Below, in pieces: positions 6,833 through 15,005 of a stretch of 21,985 nt of DNA (positions within the stretch are counted from its first letter, which is position 1; each line of letters starts with the position of its first letter). The notes below the pieces were generated by a model. The model saw only the letters and a list, made by a program, of their open reading frames with translations. It was not told where the DNA came from and ran no database searches. The stretch lies in assembly GCA_036635835.1 (NCBI GenBank), contig JAVWPP010000020.1, positions 1 through 21,985 on the forward strand, given 5' to 3'. Source of the stretch: JAVWPP01 sp036635835 (lineage in GTDB: Bacteria; Bacillota; Clostridia; TANB77; CAG-465). Both the position numbers and the translations under genes were made by a program.

Positions 6833-7546
6833 ATGAATTACACAGGTCATTTAGCTTTCGGAATTAATGCACTTAAATTTTTAAAACAAAACAAAATAGT
6901 TTCTAATGAAAATATTTTTTTAACAGGGTGTCTAGCACCAGATATAGCTAGAACAGATAAGAAGCCAAAAGCTGTTACACACTTTAGGGACAAGTCGCCT
7001 AATTTCTATACAGTGCCAGATTTAAATAGATTTATATCTAAATATGCAGATCGCCTAGATGAGGATTTTGTTTTAGGATACCTTTGTCACCTTTACGCAG
7101 ACAAAGTTTTTTCTAACATTTTTCTACCAAAAACAGCGCCAACTTTAGATGTAAATTTAAAACCAACTTTGCTTTTTAATGATTCTGTTTATATAAAAAA
7201 CATGAAAGATTGCAGCATATATAAGGTTACAGACTATACTTCAGACACAGGTCTTTATGCAGATTACAGCAAGCTAAGTGATGATGTAGGTAAGTTCTTT
7301 AACGTTCCTTTTACTTATGAATATTCTACGGAAGATCCAAATATGGAGGAGATAGATTCTAGCAAGCTTTTAAAAATTCAAGAAGAATGTATTAAATATT
7401 ATAACGAAAGTACATCTACTTTTTATGAGAATAATGAAGATACACAGTTTATAGATAAATGCAAATATATAAACTTTATAGACAAGTATTCTACATATTT
7501 TGCAAGTAGTTTAAAAGAAAATAATTTAGATAAGTTAACTAGCTAA
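6833..7546 (+). CDS. Zinc-dependent phospholipase C-like protein
   Basis: The first 95 residues of this 237-aa protein match the zinc-dependent phospholipase C/S1-P1 nuclease-like fold (Pfam Zn_dep_PLPC): H6 in TGHLAFG, D37 in LAPDI, H50 in AVTHF, and H86/D90 in GYLCHLYADKVF are the expected metal ligands. Clostridial secreted phospholipases carry a signal peptide; none is visible here, so this is probably a cytosolic member of a poorly characterised branch and not a toxin. The C-terminal half (SKLLKIQEECIKYYNES and after) is helical and charged. Start: ATG with AGGAGG six bases upstream. It is a single-gene plus-strand unit between convergent and divergent neighbours, with two terminators behind it. 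Substrate unknown. Confidence 0.8.
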   Translation: MNYTGHLAFGINALKFLKQNKIVSNENIFLTGCLAPDIARTDKKPKAVTHFRDKSPNFYTVPDLNRFISKYADRLDEDFVLGYLCHLYADKVFSNIFLPKTAPTLDVNLKPTLLFNDSVYIKNMKDCSIYKVTDYTSDTGLYADYSKLSDDVGKFFNVPFTYEYSTEDPNMEEIDSSKLLKIQEECIKYYNESTSTFYENNEDTQFIDKCKYINFIDKYSTYFASSLKENNLDKLTS

Positions 7547-7563
7547 TTGCTAGTTAATTTTTT
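7535..7563 (+). terminator. Terminator that contains the stop codon in its loop
   Basis: TTAACTAGC (7535-7543) pairs perfectly with GCTAGTTAA (7549-7557); the loop TAATT contains the TAA stop (7544-7546), and TTTTTT follows (7558-7563). Confidence 0.7.
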
Positions 7564-7566
7564 ATG

Positions 7567-7598
7567 AAAAACTACGAGATATACGTCTCGTAGTTTTT
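7567..7598. terminator. Bidirectional terminator between convergent genes
   Basis: A perfect 13-bp stem, AAAAACTACGAGA (7567-7579) with TCTCGTAGTTTTT (7586-7598), around a six-base loop. It gives a U-run on either strand and ends both the plus-strand phospholipase-like gene and the minus-strand CmpB-like gene. Confidence 0.92.
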
Positions 7599-7599
7599 G

Positions 7600-8112
7600 T
7601 CAGTCATATTTTTTAAAGCCGATTATTTTAACGTTTGTATAGATTGTGTCTATTACAATTATTATAAATATTGTAGATATAATTGCGTTAATAAATAGTG
7701 GGTTTGCGTTGTTATATATAAACATTAAAACTGGTAATATTACTTTAATATATACTACTCCAAGCACTCCCCAAATTAGGGTAAATGTAAAGCATACTTT
7801 TCCGCCTATGCTTAGAAACATTCCGGTGTAGTCCCATAGTTTTGTTTTGTATACTTTTTCTAAAACTATGCCTGTTATAAATTCAAAAAGGCTGAGCCAT
7901 AGTGCTGAGTTTATAAATAGTAGCCATATGTTGTCTTTGTACTTTGTTAGCATTACGCTCATAAAGGCTGTACCTATGCCGTATAGTATGCAAAATGGTC
8001 CGTTTAAAAGTCCAGAAGATACATTTTCTTTGTTTGTTAAAATTTTAAATAAAGTCTCTATTACAAAGCCTCCTAGGGTTCCTGCTACAAAAAAATATAT
8101 AATCTTATTCAT
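7600..8112 (-). CDS. CmpB-like (putative ABC-transporter type IV) membrane protein
   Basis: The 170-aa protein has about five membrane segments and matches Pfam PF06541 (ABC_trans_CmpB, formerly DUF1113). Diagnostic blocks are GGFVIETLF (14-22), the loop SSGLLNGPFCILYGIG (32-47), the FITGIVLEK helix, LWDYTG, and IGGKVCFTFTLIWGVLG. The 'transporter' name is weakly grounded; the role of the family is not established as far as I know. Start: ATG at 8110-8112 with AGGAGG eight bases upstream. It sits downstream of the 449-aa pilin-like/propeller gene on the same strand, with about 170 bases between in which I see no clear promoter or strong terminator, so co-transcription is possible. Confidence 0.85.
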   Translation of the reverse strand: MNKIIYFFVAGTLGGFVIETLFKILTNKENVSSGLLNGPFCILYGIGTAFMSVMLTKYKDNIWLLFINSALWLSLFEFITGIVLEKVYKTKLWDYTGMFLSIGGKVCFTFTLIWGVLGVVYIKVILPVLMFIYNNANPLFINAIISTIFIIIVIDTIYTNVKIIGFKKYD

Positions 8113-8284
8113 GATTTTTCCTCCTGAATTGATTATATATTTCTGTTTGTTTTTTTTCTATATGTCTTACAAAACTAGATTTTTTATTACAAAAGTTTCT
8201 TATTTTTTCTTTGAAACTTATGAGCTAGTATCTGCTTTTTTTCTAGTATTTTTATATCTAATTGCTTTGATTTTTTATACAATT

Positions 8285-9634
8285 TTACTGCCAAATATAT
8301 TTATATATATTTGAACTAGAAATTATTTTTCCTTCTTCATCTATGCCTGTTACAAGAGATGTAGATATATGAAGTTCATTACTTTTTTCTCGTATACTTA
8401 GCTCTAAAATTTCTTCATCTTGCTGTAAATTTAACTTTTCTGACCATAGTATTTTGAAAGAATTATCTAGCCTTTCTACATATGTTTCTTCTCCTTTTTT
8501 AGATATTATTATGCATCCGTTTGTGTACTTTACAATCTTTTCTATGCTGCTTATATTTCCGCCTGTTTGATTAATTTCACTCGCTACTTTTCCATTACTA
8601 TTTTCTAAAAAAACAATTTTACTTTTTACTGTTTTAGGGTCTATGCACATATATATAATATGATCTTGTACGCCTAAAATATCTTCTCCAAGCATTACAA
8701 TATTCTCTTCTAAATGCTTCCACTCTACTTCATTTTTTATTTTAAATATCTCTATTTTTTGATCTGTAGATTTACCATATACGTATATATTATTTGCTAT
8801 GTTTTCTATTTTTAACTCCGCTATTTCTGTATCTAATTTCACTGTTTTTGTTTCTAATATTTCACCTGTTTTTTTATCTAAATTAGTTACTATTATATTT
8901 TTATTTGATACAAGTTCATAGACATATATATTATTTTCTTCTACAAGCATTTTAGTTTTTCCATTACTTGTTTTATACTTATATTCTGATAATATTTTTC
9001 CGCTTTTATCTTCTATTTTAAGCACAGATATATTTGCATTATCTCCGCTTAATGCATACATCATTTTACCTTCTAAATGCATATCTGAAATTGTTTTTTC
9101 TATGCTCCATTTTTTCTTAAGGTTAGTATTATATTTTGTAAAATACGTCTTGTCTTTTTTATCCCAGCTAGTTTCTAGCATGTATAAATTATCTGAAACA
9201 TCTCCTGTTTCTTTTACTAATATATTTAATCTATATCCTTCTTTAAAAGAAATCTTATCTGAAAAAATTGGTGGTATTTTTCTAGATGTAAGGACGTTAA
9301 CTTCTGCTGCCCATTTTCTTTCTACTTTATCTTTACCTGTATATATTATCTTGCCATCTTCTAGCCCAAATACGCCTATATGCTTACTTGCAAGGTCTTG
9401 TATGTATTCCTTTACTTCTTCTTTACTTGCGTCTTTAACAGGGGCTGTAGATGCTGAAACATGCACCTTAAGGGTATCTTTATACTGAGCTATACTATCT
9501 TTAAAAACAGCTTCTTTAGCCTTTTGAACTGGATTATTTAATGTTAAATTTACTATAACTACGCCTGCAAGAATTATACAAATTACTATTGTTACAATAA
9601 GCATAATATGCGACATTGCTTTCTTATTTTCCAT
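8285..9634 (-). CDS. Pilin-like N-terminal helix fused to a probable beta-propeller domain
   Basis: This 449-aa protein is membrane-anchored with an outside domain. Residues 8-30 (HIMLIVTIVICIILAGVVIVN) are a type IV pilin-like hydrophobic helix, followed by an amphipathic stretch (AKEAVFKDSIAQYKD). A short module around 93-108 (GKIIYTGKDKVERKW) closely resembles residues 99-114 of the 125-aa protein at 16852-17229, which also shares the N-terminal helix, so the two are paralogous at this end. Residues about 125-449 are repeated beta blades with NLYMLETSWDKKD, NIYVYELVSN, NNIYVYGKS and IIYMCIDP motifs, like PQQ/WD-type propellers; no catalytic residues are evident. The classic pilin Glu5 is absent. 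Start: ATG with GAGGTG upstream. Possibly a minor-pilin-like sensor or adhesion protein; this is inferred. Confidence 0.65.
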   Translation of the reverse strand: MENKKAMSHIMLIVTIVICIILAGVVIVNLTLNNPVQKAKEAVFKDSIAQYKDTLKVHVSASTAPVKDASKEEVKEYIQDLASKHIGVFGLEDGKIIYTGKDKVERKWAAEVNVLTSRKIPPIFSDKISFKEGYRLNILVKETGDVSDNLYMLETSWDKKDKTYFTKYNTNLKKKWSIEKTISDMHLEGKMMYALSGDNANISVLKIEDKSGKILSEYKYKTSNGKTKMLVEENNIYVYELVSNKNIIVTNLDKKTGEILETKTVKLDTEIAELKIENIANNIYVYGKSTDQKIEIFKIKNEVEWKHLEENIVMLGEDILGVQDHIIYMCIDPKTVKSKIVFLENSNGKVASEINQTGGNISSIEKIVKYTNGCIIISKKGEETYVERLDNSFKILWSEKLNLQQDEEILELSIREKSNELHISTSLVTGIDEEGKIISSSNIYKYIWQ

Positions 9635-9651
9635 ATTTTCACCTCACTTTT

Positions 9652-9680
9652 ATATTACAACATATATCTTTTTGTGTCTA
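9652..9680 (-). promoter_or_regulatory. Candidate promoter of the pilin-like/propeller gene
   Basis: TAGACA (9675-9680), 17 bases, TAATAT (9652-9657); transcription would start just before the GAGGTG ribosome site. Confidence 0.45.
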
Positions 9681-9756
9681 CCTTTTTACATCTATTTTTA
9701 CTAGTTTCGTTAAGATTTCTTTCTACTTTTTAAAAGAAAAATATATGAAAAAATAT

Positions 9757-9789
9757 AAAAAAATACAGACTAAAACAGTCTGTATTTTT
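9757..9789 (-). terminator. Terminator of the fba-hydCBA operon
   Basis: AAAAATACAGACT (9759-9771) pairs perfectly with AGTCTGTATTTTT (9777-9789) around AAAAC, only a few bases after the hydA stop. A/T runs on both sides make it potentially bidirectional. Confidence 0.9.
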
Positions 9790-9796
9790 AAATATT

Positions 9797-11545
9797 TTAC
9801 TCCCCATATATCTCTTGCTGTGCAAAAGACGTATGAAGTAATTTGTGAGAAAGACCAATGTTTGGCTTACCTAAATAATCCTCATATATCTCTAAAACTT
9901 GAGGATTTTTATGGCAAAGCCTATACTTAGAATTCTCATCTACGCTATTTAAAGAAGCAGTTCTCTTCTTTTTAATCTCCTCTGCGTCTTGGTTGAATCT
10001 AATTATTGGCTGTCCTCCACCCATAACGCATCCGCCAGGGCAAGCCATTATCTCTATAAACTGATATTGTGATGTTCCGTCTATAATCTCTTTAAGCACT
10101 TTCTCAGCAGCTTTTAAAGTTTGCACTGTACATATCTTAACGTCTGCGCCACCAAGATTTACAGTAGCTTCTTTAATATATCCTTTTTCATCTTTTATCT
10201 CGTAATCTATTTTCTCTATTGGCACATCGTTTGTAAGATCTGAAAGCGTTCTAATTGCAGCTTCCATAACTCCTCCGGTTTTGCCAAATATAGCTCCAGA
10301 GCCTGTAGAAAGGCCTAGTGGATTATCAAAATCTACATCTTGCATATTATTTAAATCTACATTATACTGCTTCATTAGCCTTGCAAGTTCTCTAGTTGTA
10401 AGAACAGTATCTACAACTTTCATGCCGTTTACTTCTAGCTGTTTTCTCTCTATTTCATCTTTTTTCGCAGTGCATGGCATTATAGCTACAGAATATATTT
10501 TAGATGGCTCTATCTTCATTTTTTCTGCATAATATGTCTTAATTAAAGTTCCTAGTATTTGCATTGGAGATTTTGTACTAGAAAGATGTGGAAGTAGCTG
10601 CGGATAGAACTCTTCTGCGTAGTTAACCCAGCCTGCACTACATGAAGTAATCATTGGGAAAACTCCATCGTGCTTTATTCTATCTATAAACTCTGTTCCT
10701 TCTTCTACTATGGTTATATCTGCTCCAATGTTAGTATCAAAAACCTTATCAAAACCTAGTAATTTAAGTCCAGCTACCATTTTACCTGTAACTAAAGTAC
10801 CAGCTTCCATTCCAAATTCTTCTCCTAGAGCTGCTCTTACAGATGGCGCTGTTTGCACTATAACTGTAATATTTGGGTCTTGAAGCGCTTTAAGTAGATC
10901 GCTACTATATGGAGTTTCTTTAAGTGCTGCAGTTGGGCAGTTTACTATGCACTGTCCACAGCCAACGCATGGAGACTGTGCTATGTTTTTTCCAAGAGCA
11001 ATAGATACTTTTGTCTTAAAGCCTCTATGCATATTTGCTATTGCATCTACCCCTTGAACTTTCTTACATACGTTTACGCATCTTCTACAAAGTATACATT
11101 TGCTTGTATCTCTTTGTATGCAGTTAGATGACTTATCTATGTCTGGAAGCGTTTGCTCACCTTCGTAAATATTATCTCCTATGTTATATTTCATTGCAAG
11201 ATTTTGCAGCTCGCAGTTTAAATTTCTAGAGCAGCTTAAACAGTTTTTATTGTGATTAGACAGTATAAGCTCTAGCATTGCTTTTCTTGTTTCTATTATC
11301 TTTGGTGTATGTGTTTTTACAACAAGTCCTTCTGCTACAGGATACATGCAAGAAGCTACAAGGCCTCTTGCGCCTTCTACTTCTACTATGCACATTCTGC
11401 AGTCTCCAACTTCGTTTATTTCCTTTAAAAAACAAAGTGTTGGTATCTCTATTTTAGCAGCTTTTGCAGCTTCTAATACAGTTATGCCTTTATCTACTGT
11501 TACTGAAACTCCATCTATTGTTAGTGTTACTTTTTCCATACTCAT
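9797..11545 (-). CDS. hydA: NADH-linked [FeFe] hydrogenase, catalytic subunit
   Basis: Produces H2 from electrons of NADH and ferredoxin together with HydB and HydC, in the cytoplasm. The 582-aa protein has, in order: a [2Fe-2S] ferredoxin domain (C38, C49, C52, C66), a His-Cys [4Fe-4S] site (H98, C102, C105, C111), two [4Fe-4S] ferredoxin motifs (C150/C153/C156/C160 and C193/C196/C199/C203), then the H-cluster domain. The H-cluster loops are L1 TSCSAGW (300-306), L2 MPCTAKKDE (356-364) and L3 EIMACPGGCVMGGGQP (498-513). L1 departs from the usual TSCCPxW: Ser303 stands where the cluster-ligand Cys is normally found, and Ala replaces Pro. Length matches trimeric-type HydA lacking the extra C-terminal [2Fe-2S] domain of Thermotoga. 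The start (ATG 11543-11545) lies 13 bases after the hydB stop with a GGGGG-rich site overlapping that stop. Confidence 0.95.
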   Translation of the reverse strand: MSMEKVTLTIDGVSVTVDKGITVLEAAKAAKIEIPTLCFLKEINEVGDCRMCIVEVEGARGLVASCMYPVAEGLVVKTHTPKIIETRKAMLELILSNHNKNCLSCSRNLNCELQNLAMKYNIGDNIYEGEQTLPDIDKSSNCIQRDTSKCILCRRCVNVCKKVQGVDAIANMHRGFKTKVSIALGKNIAQSPCVGCGQCIVNCPTAALKETPYSSDLLKALQDPNITVIVQTAPSVRAALGEEFGMEAGTLVTGKMVAGLKLLGFDKVFDTNIGADITIVEEGTEFIDRIKHDGVFPMITSCSAGWVNYAEEFYPQLLPHLSSTKSPMQILGTLIKTYYAEKMKIEPSKIYSVAIMPCTAKKDEIERKQLEVNGMKVVDTVLTTRELARLMKQYNVDLNNMQDVDFDNPLGLSTGSGAIFGKTGGVMEAAIRTLSDLTNDVPIEKIDYEIKDEKGYIKEATVNLGGADVKICTVQTLKAAEKVLKEIIDGTSQYQFIEIMACPGGCVMGGGQPIIRFNQDAEEIKKKRTASLNSVDENSKYRLCHKNPQVLEIYEDYLGKPNIGLSHKLLHTSFAQQEIYGE

Positions 11546-11558
11546 ATATACCCGCCCC

Positions 11559-13404
11559 CTACTTTTTGCTTATTGCTTTAAACGGACATTTTTCTATGCA
11601 AACTCCGCACTTAAGGCATTTTTCTTGATTTATTTTAAACGGCCCTTTTCTAACTTCTCCATCTATTGCTGAAACGGGGCAGTTTTTCTGGCAAATTCCG
11701 CATTGTTTACATATGTTTTCGTCTATTTGTACTTGTAATTCTTTAGCCTTTAATTTGCACTCACCTGAAGCACATTCTTTTTTTACTATGTGGTCTATAT
11801 ATTCTTGCCTAAAATATTTAAGCGTGCTTAAAACAGGGTTTGCTGCAGTTTGGCCAAGCGCGCAAAGAGCGCCTCTTCTTATGTTTTCTGCTAAATATTC
11901 TAGCTTTTCTATATCTTCTAACTCACCTTTTCCAGTAGTTATTCTTTCTAGAATTTCTAACATTCTTTTTGTTCCTATTCTACATGGAGTGCATTTACCG
12001 CAAGATTCATCTACCGTAAATGTTAGGAAAAACTTAGCTATGTTAACCATGCAAGTGTTTTCGTCCATAACTATAAGGCCACCAGAGCCCATCATAGAGC
12101 CAATGCTGTTTAGAGATTCATAATCTATAGGAATATCTAAATACTCTTCTGGTATACATCCGCCACTTGGCCCGCCTGTTTGGGCTGCTTTGAATTTCTT
12201 ACCTCCTGGTATTCCTCCACCTATTTTGTATATTATATCTCTAAGCGTTGTTCCCATAGGTACTTCTACAAGTCCTACGTTAACTATGTTGCCACCTAGT
12301 GCAAATACTTTAGTTCCTTTAGAAGTTTTAGTTCCAATTTCGCTAAACCATTTTGCGCCTTTTGTAATTATGCATGGTATATTTGCATATGTTTCTACGT
12401 TGTTAATTAGCGTAGGAAGCTGGAATATTCCTTTACTTGCAGGGAAAGGTGGCCTTGGTCTTGGCTCTCCTCTTTTTCCTTCTATGCTATTAATTAGAGC
12501 AGTTTCTTCTCCGCAAACAAACGCTCCTGCGCCTAGTTTTAGAGAAAGTTTAAACGTAAATTCTGTTCCAAATATTTTTTCTCCTAAAAGGCCATATTTT
12601 TCTGCTTGCTCTATAGCTATCTTTAGTCTATTTACAGCTATAGGGTACTCTGCACGTATGTATATGTATCCTTCGTTTGCGCCTACTGCATACGCTGCAA
12701 TAGCCATAGCTTCTATAACGCTATGCGGATCTCCTTCTAGTATACTTCTATCCATAAAAGCACCAGGGTCTCCTTCATCTGCATTACAAACAACATATTT
12801 TTTTTCTGACACTGCCTCTTTAGTAAACGACCATTTCTTGCCCGTACTAAAACCAGCTCCTCCACGTCCTCTAATTTCTGAGTTTGTTACTTCATCTATT
12901 ACATCTGCAGGGCTCATGTGCAAAAGAACTTTTTCTAGCGCTTTATATCCATCCATACCTAAATACTCATCTATGTTTTCTGGATTAATAATTCCGCAGT
13001 TTCTAAGAGCTATTCTCATTTGTTTTTTATAGAAGTCTAGCTCATGCCACTTTTTAATATATTCTTCTTCCTCTTTAGGAAGCAGTCTTTCTACGTACTT
13101 GTTTCCTATTATGTGAGAGACAATTATTTCTTCTACGTCATTTACTTTAACTTCTTCATAGAATACTTCATCTGGGTCTATTACTACTATAGGTCCTTTA
13201 GCGCAAAATCCAAAGCAACCTGTTTTTTCGCAGGTAACGTTTTTTAAATTTCTAGCTTCTATAACTTCGTTAAATTTATCTATTATGTTTTGGCTTTTAG
13301 AAGATGTACATCCAGTTCCGGCAGCATACTAATATTCTTATTTTTTTTAGCTGCTTCCTCATTTTTATTCTTATGTTTTCTAACTGTTTTAAAGTTTTAC
13401 CCAT
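11559..13404 (-). CDS. hydB: NADH-linked [FeFe] hydrogenase NuoF-like subunit, frameshifted near the N-terminus
   Basis: Diaphorase subunit that oxidises NADH through FMN and passes electrons to HydA. A continuous frame runs from ATG 13019 to the TAG at 11559 (486 aa) and holds the FMN/NADH core (RGRGGAGFSTGKKW, NADEGDPGAFMDR), the [4Fe-4S] site ESCGKCTPCR...CALG and two C-terminal [4Fe-4S] motifs (CKQCGICQKNCP, CLKCGVCIEKCP). The missing N-terminal thioredoxin-like [2Fe-2S] domain is encoded upstream: CTSSKSQ, CEKTGCFGFCAKGP and VERLL run in frame into 13019. The natural start is ATG 13402-13404 (GGAG upstream, 11 bases after hydC). Reading from it fails near 13320-13328, where TATGCTGCC should read TATGTGCC to give VCAGTGC. 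The total length (615 codons plus one base) fits a single inserted base: assembly error or recent mutation. Confidence 0.88.
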
Positions 13405-13415
13405 TACATCTCCCC

Positions 13416-13901
13416 CTATAGCTCTCTATATTTTTTAATTAAATCTGGAACTTTATCTGCTGAAAATTTACCGTAAACTTCTCCGTTAACTGTTATAGCA
13501 GGAGCAAGTCCGCATGCACCTATGCATCTTACTTCTTCTATAGAGAACATGCAGTCTTTTGTAACTAGCTCTTTATCTAAACCTAGTTCTTCTTTAAATT
13601 TTTCTTCTATTTCTGCTGCTCCTTTTACAAAGCATGCTGTGCCAAGACAAACTTGTATGTTGTATTTACCTTTTGGAACTAGCGTAAATCTAGAATAGAA
13701 AGTTATAATTCCATATATATCTGACATTGGAACGTTTAACTCTTTAGATAAATATTTTTGCGCTGTTTCTGATATGTAACCATACTCGTCTTGCATTTCA
13801 TGTAGCGCGCTTATTATTCCTCCGTCTACGTCTTTATATTTTTCTGCTATTTTGACCATTTTATCTGGAATACTGCATCCAGTGCAACCTTCACAACTCA
13901 T
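13416..13901 (-). CDS. hydC: NADH-linked [FeFe] hydrogenase NuoE-like [2Fe-2S] subunit
   Basis: Small electron-transfer subunit of the HydABC complex, homologous to NuoE of complex I. The 161-aa protein has a helical N-terminal part (KYKDVDGGIISALHEMQDEYG) and a thioredoxin-like domain with the [2Fe-2S] ligands C85, C90, C126 and C130 (VCLGTAC and RCIGACG). It begins with an extra Cys-rich stretch (C3, C6, C9 in MSCEGCTGCS) outside the core ligand set. Start: ATG with GAGGTAATTAT upstream. It lies 16 bases downstream of fba and 11 bases upstream of hydB, so it is the first hydrogenase gene of the operon. Confidence 0.95.
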   Translation of the reverse strand: MSCEGCTGCSIPDKMVKIAEKYKDVDGGIISALHEMQDEYGYISETAQKYLSKELNVPMSDIYGIITFYSRFTLVPKGKYNIQVCLGTACFVKGAAEIEEKFKEELGLDKELVTKDCMFSIEEVRCIGACGLAPAITVNGEVYGKFSADKVPDLIKKYREL

Positions 13902-13917
13902 ATAATTACCTCACTTC

Positions 13918-14850
13918 TTATATCTTGTTTTCGCATCCAAGGGCATTAACTATTTTTCTTTCAACCATTTCTCTTACTGCTGTTCTTGCTTCTCCAAGAT
14001 ATCCTCTAGGATCGAAAGCATCTGGGTTTTCTGCAAAGAATTTTCTAATATATCCTGTCATAGCAAGGCGTATATCTGAGTCTATGTTTATTTTGCATAC
14101 TCCATATGTAGCAGCTTTTCTAAGCATTTCTTCTGGAACTCCTTTTGCGCCTGGTATATTTCCACCATACTTGTTGCATAGCTCTACAAATTCCTGAGGT
14201 ACAGATGATGCTCCATGAAGCACAATTGGGTACCCTGGTAATCTATTAGATATTTCTTCTAGTATGTCGTATCTAAGTTTTGGCTCTCCTTTAAATTTAA
14301 ACGCTCCATGACTTGTTCCTATGGCTATAGCTAAGCTATCGCATCCTGTTTGTTTTACAAATTCTATAGCTTCGTCTGGAGATGTGTAATTAGCATCGCT
14401 AGACTCTACATTTACATCGTCTTCTACTCCTGCTAGTTTTCCTATTTCAGCTTCTACAACTACTCCTCTTGCATGTGCATATTCTACTACTTTTTTAGTA
14501 AGTGCTACGTTTTCTGCAAAGTCATATTTAGAACCATCTATCATTACAGATGTAAATCCATTGTCTATGCAAGATTTACAAATTTCAAAATCTCCACCAT
14601 GATCTAGGTGAAGAGCAATTGGTATTTCTGGTGCAAGCTCTGTTGCTGCCTCTACTAATTTTCTTAAATATACTGGATTTGCATATTTTCTAGCTCCTGC
14701 AGATACCTGAAGTATTACTGGCGCTTTTTTTTCTTTAGCCGCCTCTATTATCCCTTGTATAATTTCCATATTATTTACGTTAAATGCTCCTACTGCATAT
14801 TTACCTTCGTAGGCTTTCTTAAACATTTCTGTTGTTGTTACTAAACCCAT
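13918..14850 (-). CDS. fba: Class II fructose-bisphosphate aldolase
   Basis: Zinc-dependent glycolytic enzyme splitting fructose-1,6-bisphosphate into dihydroxyacetone phosphate and glyceraldehyde-3-phosphate. The 310-aa protein has the class II layout: H81/D83/H84 (ALHLDHGGD), E135 (VEAEIGKLAG), H181 (GTSHGAFKF) and H212 (VLHGASSVP) for metal and substrate, and the NIDSD loop near the C-terminus. Start: ATG 14848-14850 with AAGGATG upstream. It is complete and typical. Only 16 bases separate its TAA from hydC and I find no terminator between them, so it appears to head the hydrogenase operon, which would tie glycolytic flux to reoxidation of NADH. Confidence 0.96.
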   Translation of the reverse strand: MGLVTTTEMFKKAYEGKYAVGAFNVNNMEIIQGIIEAAKEKKAPVILQVSAGARKYANPVYLRKLVEAATELAPEIPIALHLDHGGDFEICKSCIDNGFTSVMIDGSKYDFAENVALTKKVVEYAHARGVVVEAEIGKLAGVEDDVNVESSDANYTSPDEAIEFVKQTGCDSLAIAIGTSHGAFKFKGEPKLRYDILEEISNRLPGYPIVLHGASSVPQEFVELCNKYGGNIPGAKGVPEEMLRKAATYGVCKINIDSDIRLAMTGYIRKFFAENPDAFDPRGYLGEARTAVREMVERKIVNALGCENKI

Positions 14851-14899
14851 TTAAACCACATCCTTTTCTTTATCTTATTATTAAGTTTTGTACAAGTTA

Positions 14900-14928
14900 A
14901 TTCTATTACATATTGTTCTTTTTTACAA
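14900..14928 (-). promoter_or_regulatory. Promoter of the fba-hydCBA operon
   Basis: TTGTAA (14923-14928), 17 bases, TAGAAT (14900-14905). A TTTTGTACAA sequence (14886-14895) lies over the expected start of transcription and resembles one arm of the dyad at 20294-20337; it could be an operator. Confidence 0.6.
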
Positions 14929-14974
14929 GTACGATTTGCTATTATTTTTCTAAATATTTTGTCTTTTATGCATG

Positions 14975-15005
14975 AAAAAAACCTCTCAATTTTGAGAGGC
15001 TTTTT
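14975..15005 (-). terminator. Terminator after the lipoprotein gene
   Basis: CCTCTCA (14982-14988) pairs with TGAGAGG (14993-14999) around a four-base loop, with T-runs on either side; it serves the minus-strand lipoprotein gene and lies about 50 bases upstream of the fba promoter. Confidence 0.9.

Noticed and set aside
8193..8219. Possible terminator AAGTTTC...GAAACTT after the 449-aa gene
   Set aside because: Seven A/T-rich pairs around a 13-base loop with a poor U-run; too weak to call.
7847..8314. Plus-strand frame of 155 codons running from inside the CmpB-like gene into the intergenic region
   Set aside because: Mostly antisense to a conserved membrane protein; no ribosome site or promoter; the hydrophobic part reflects T-rich DNA.
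12190..13032. Plus-strand open frame of 280 codons opposite hydB
   Set aside because: It is antisense to strongly conserved NuoF sequence and has no family features of its own.
13320..13328. Programmed ribosomal frameshift in hydB
   Set aside because: No slippery heptamer at the exact site and no reason for such control in this family; an inserted base explains it more simply.
14886..14928. Rex (redox repressor) site at the fba-hyd promoter
   Set aside because: The TTGTTAAnnnnTTAACAA-type consensus is not present; only the unrelated TTTTGTACAA is seen.
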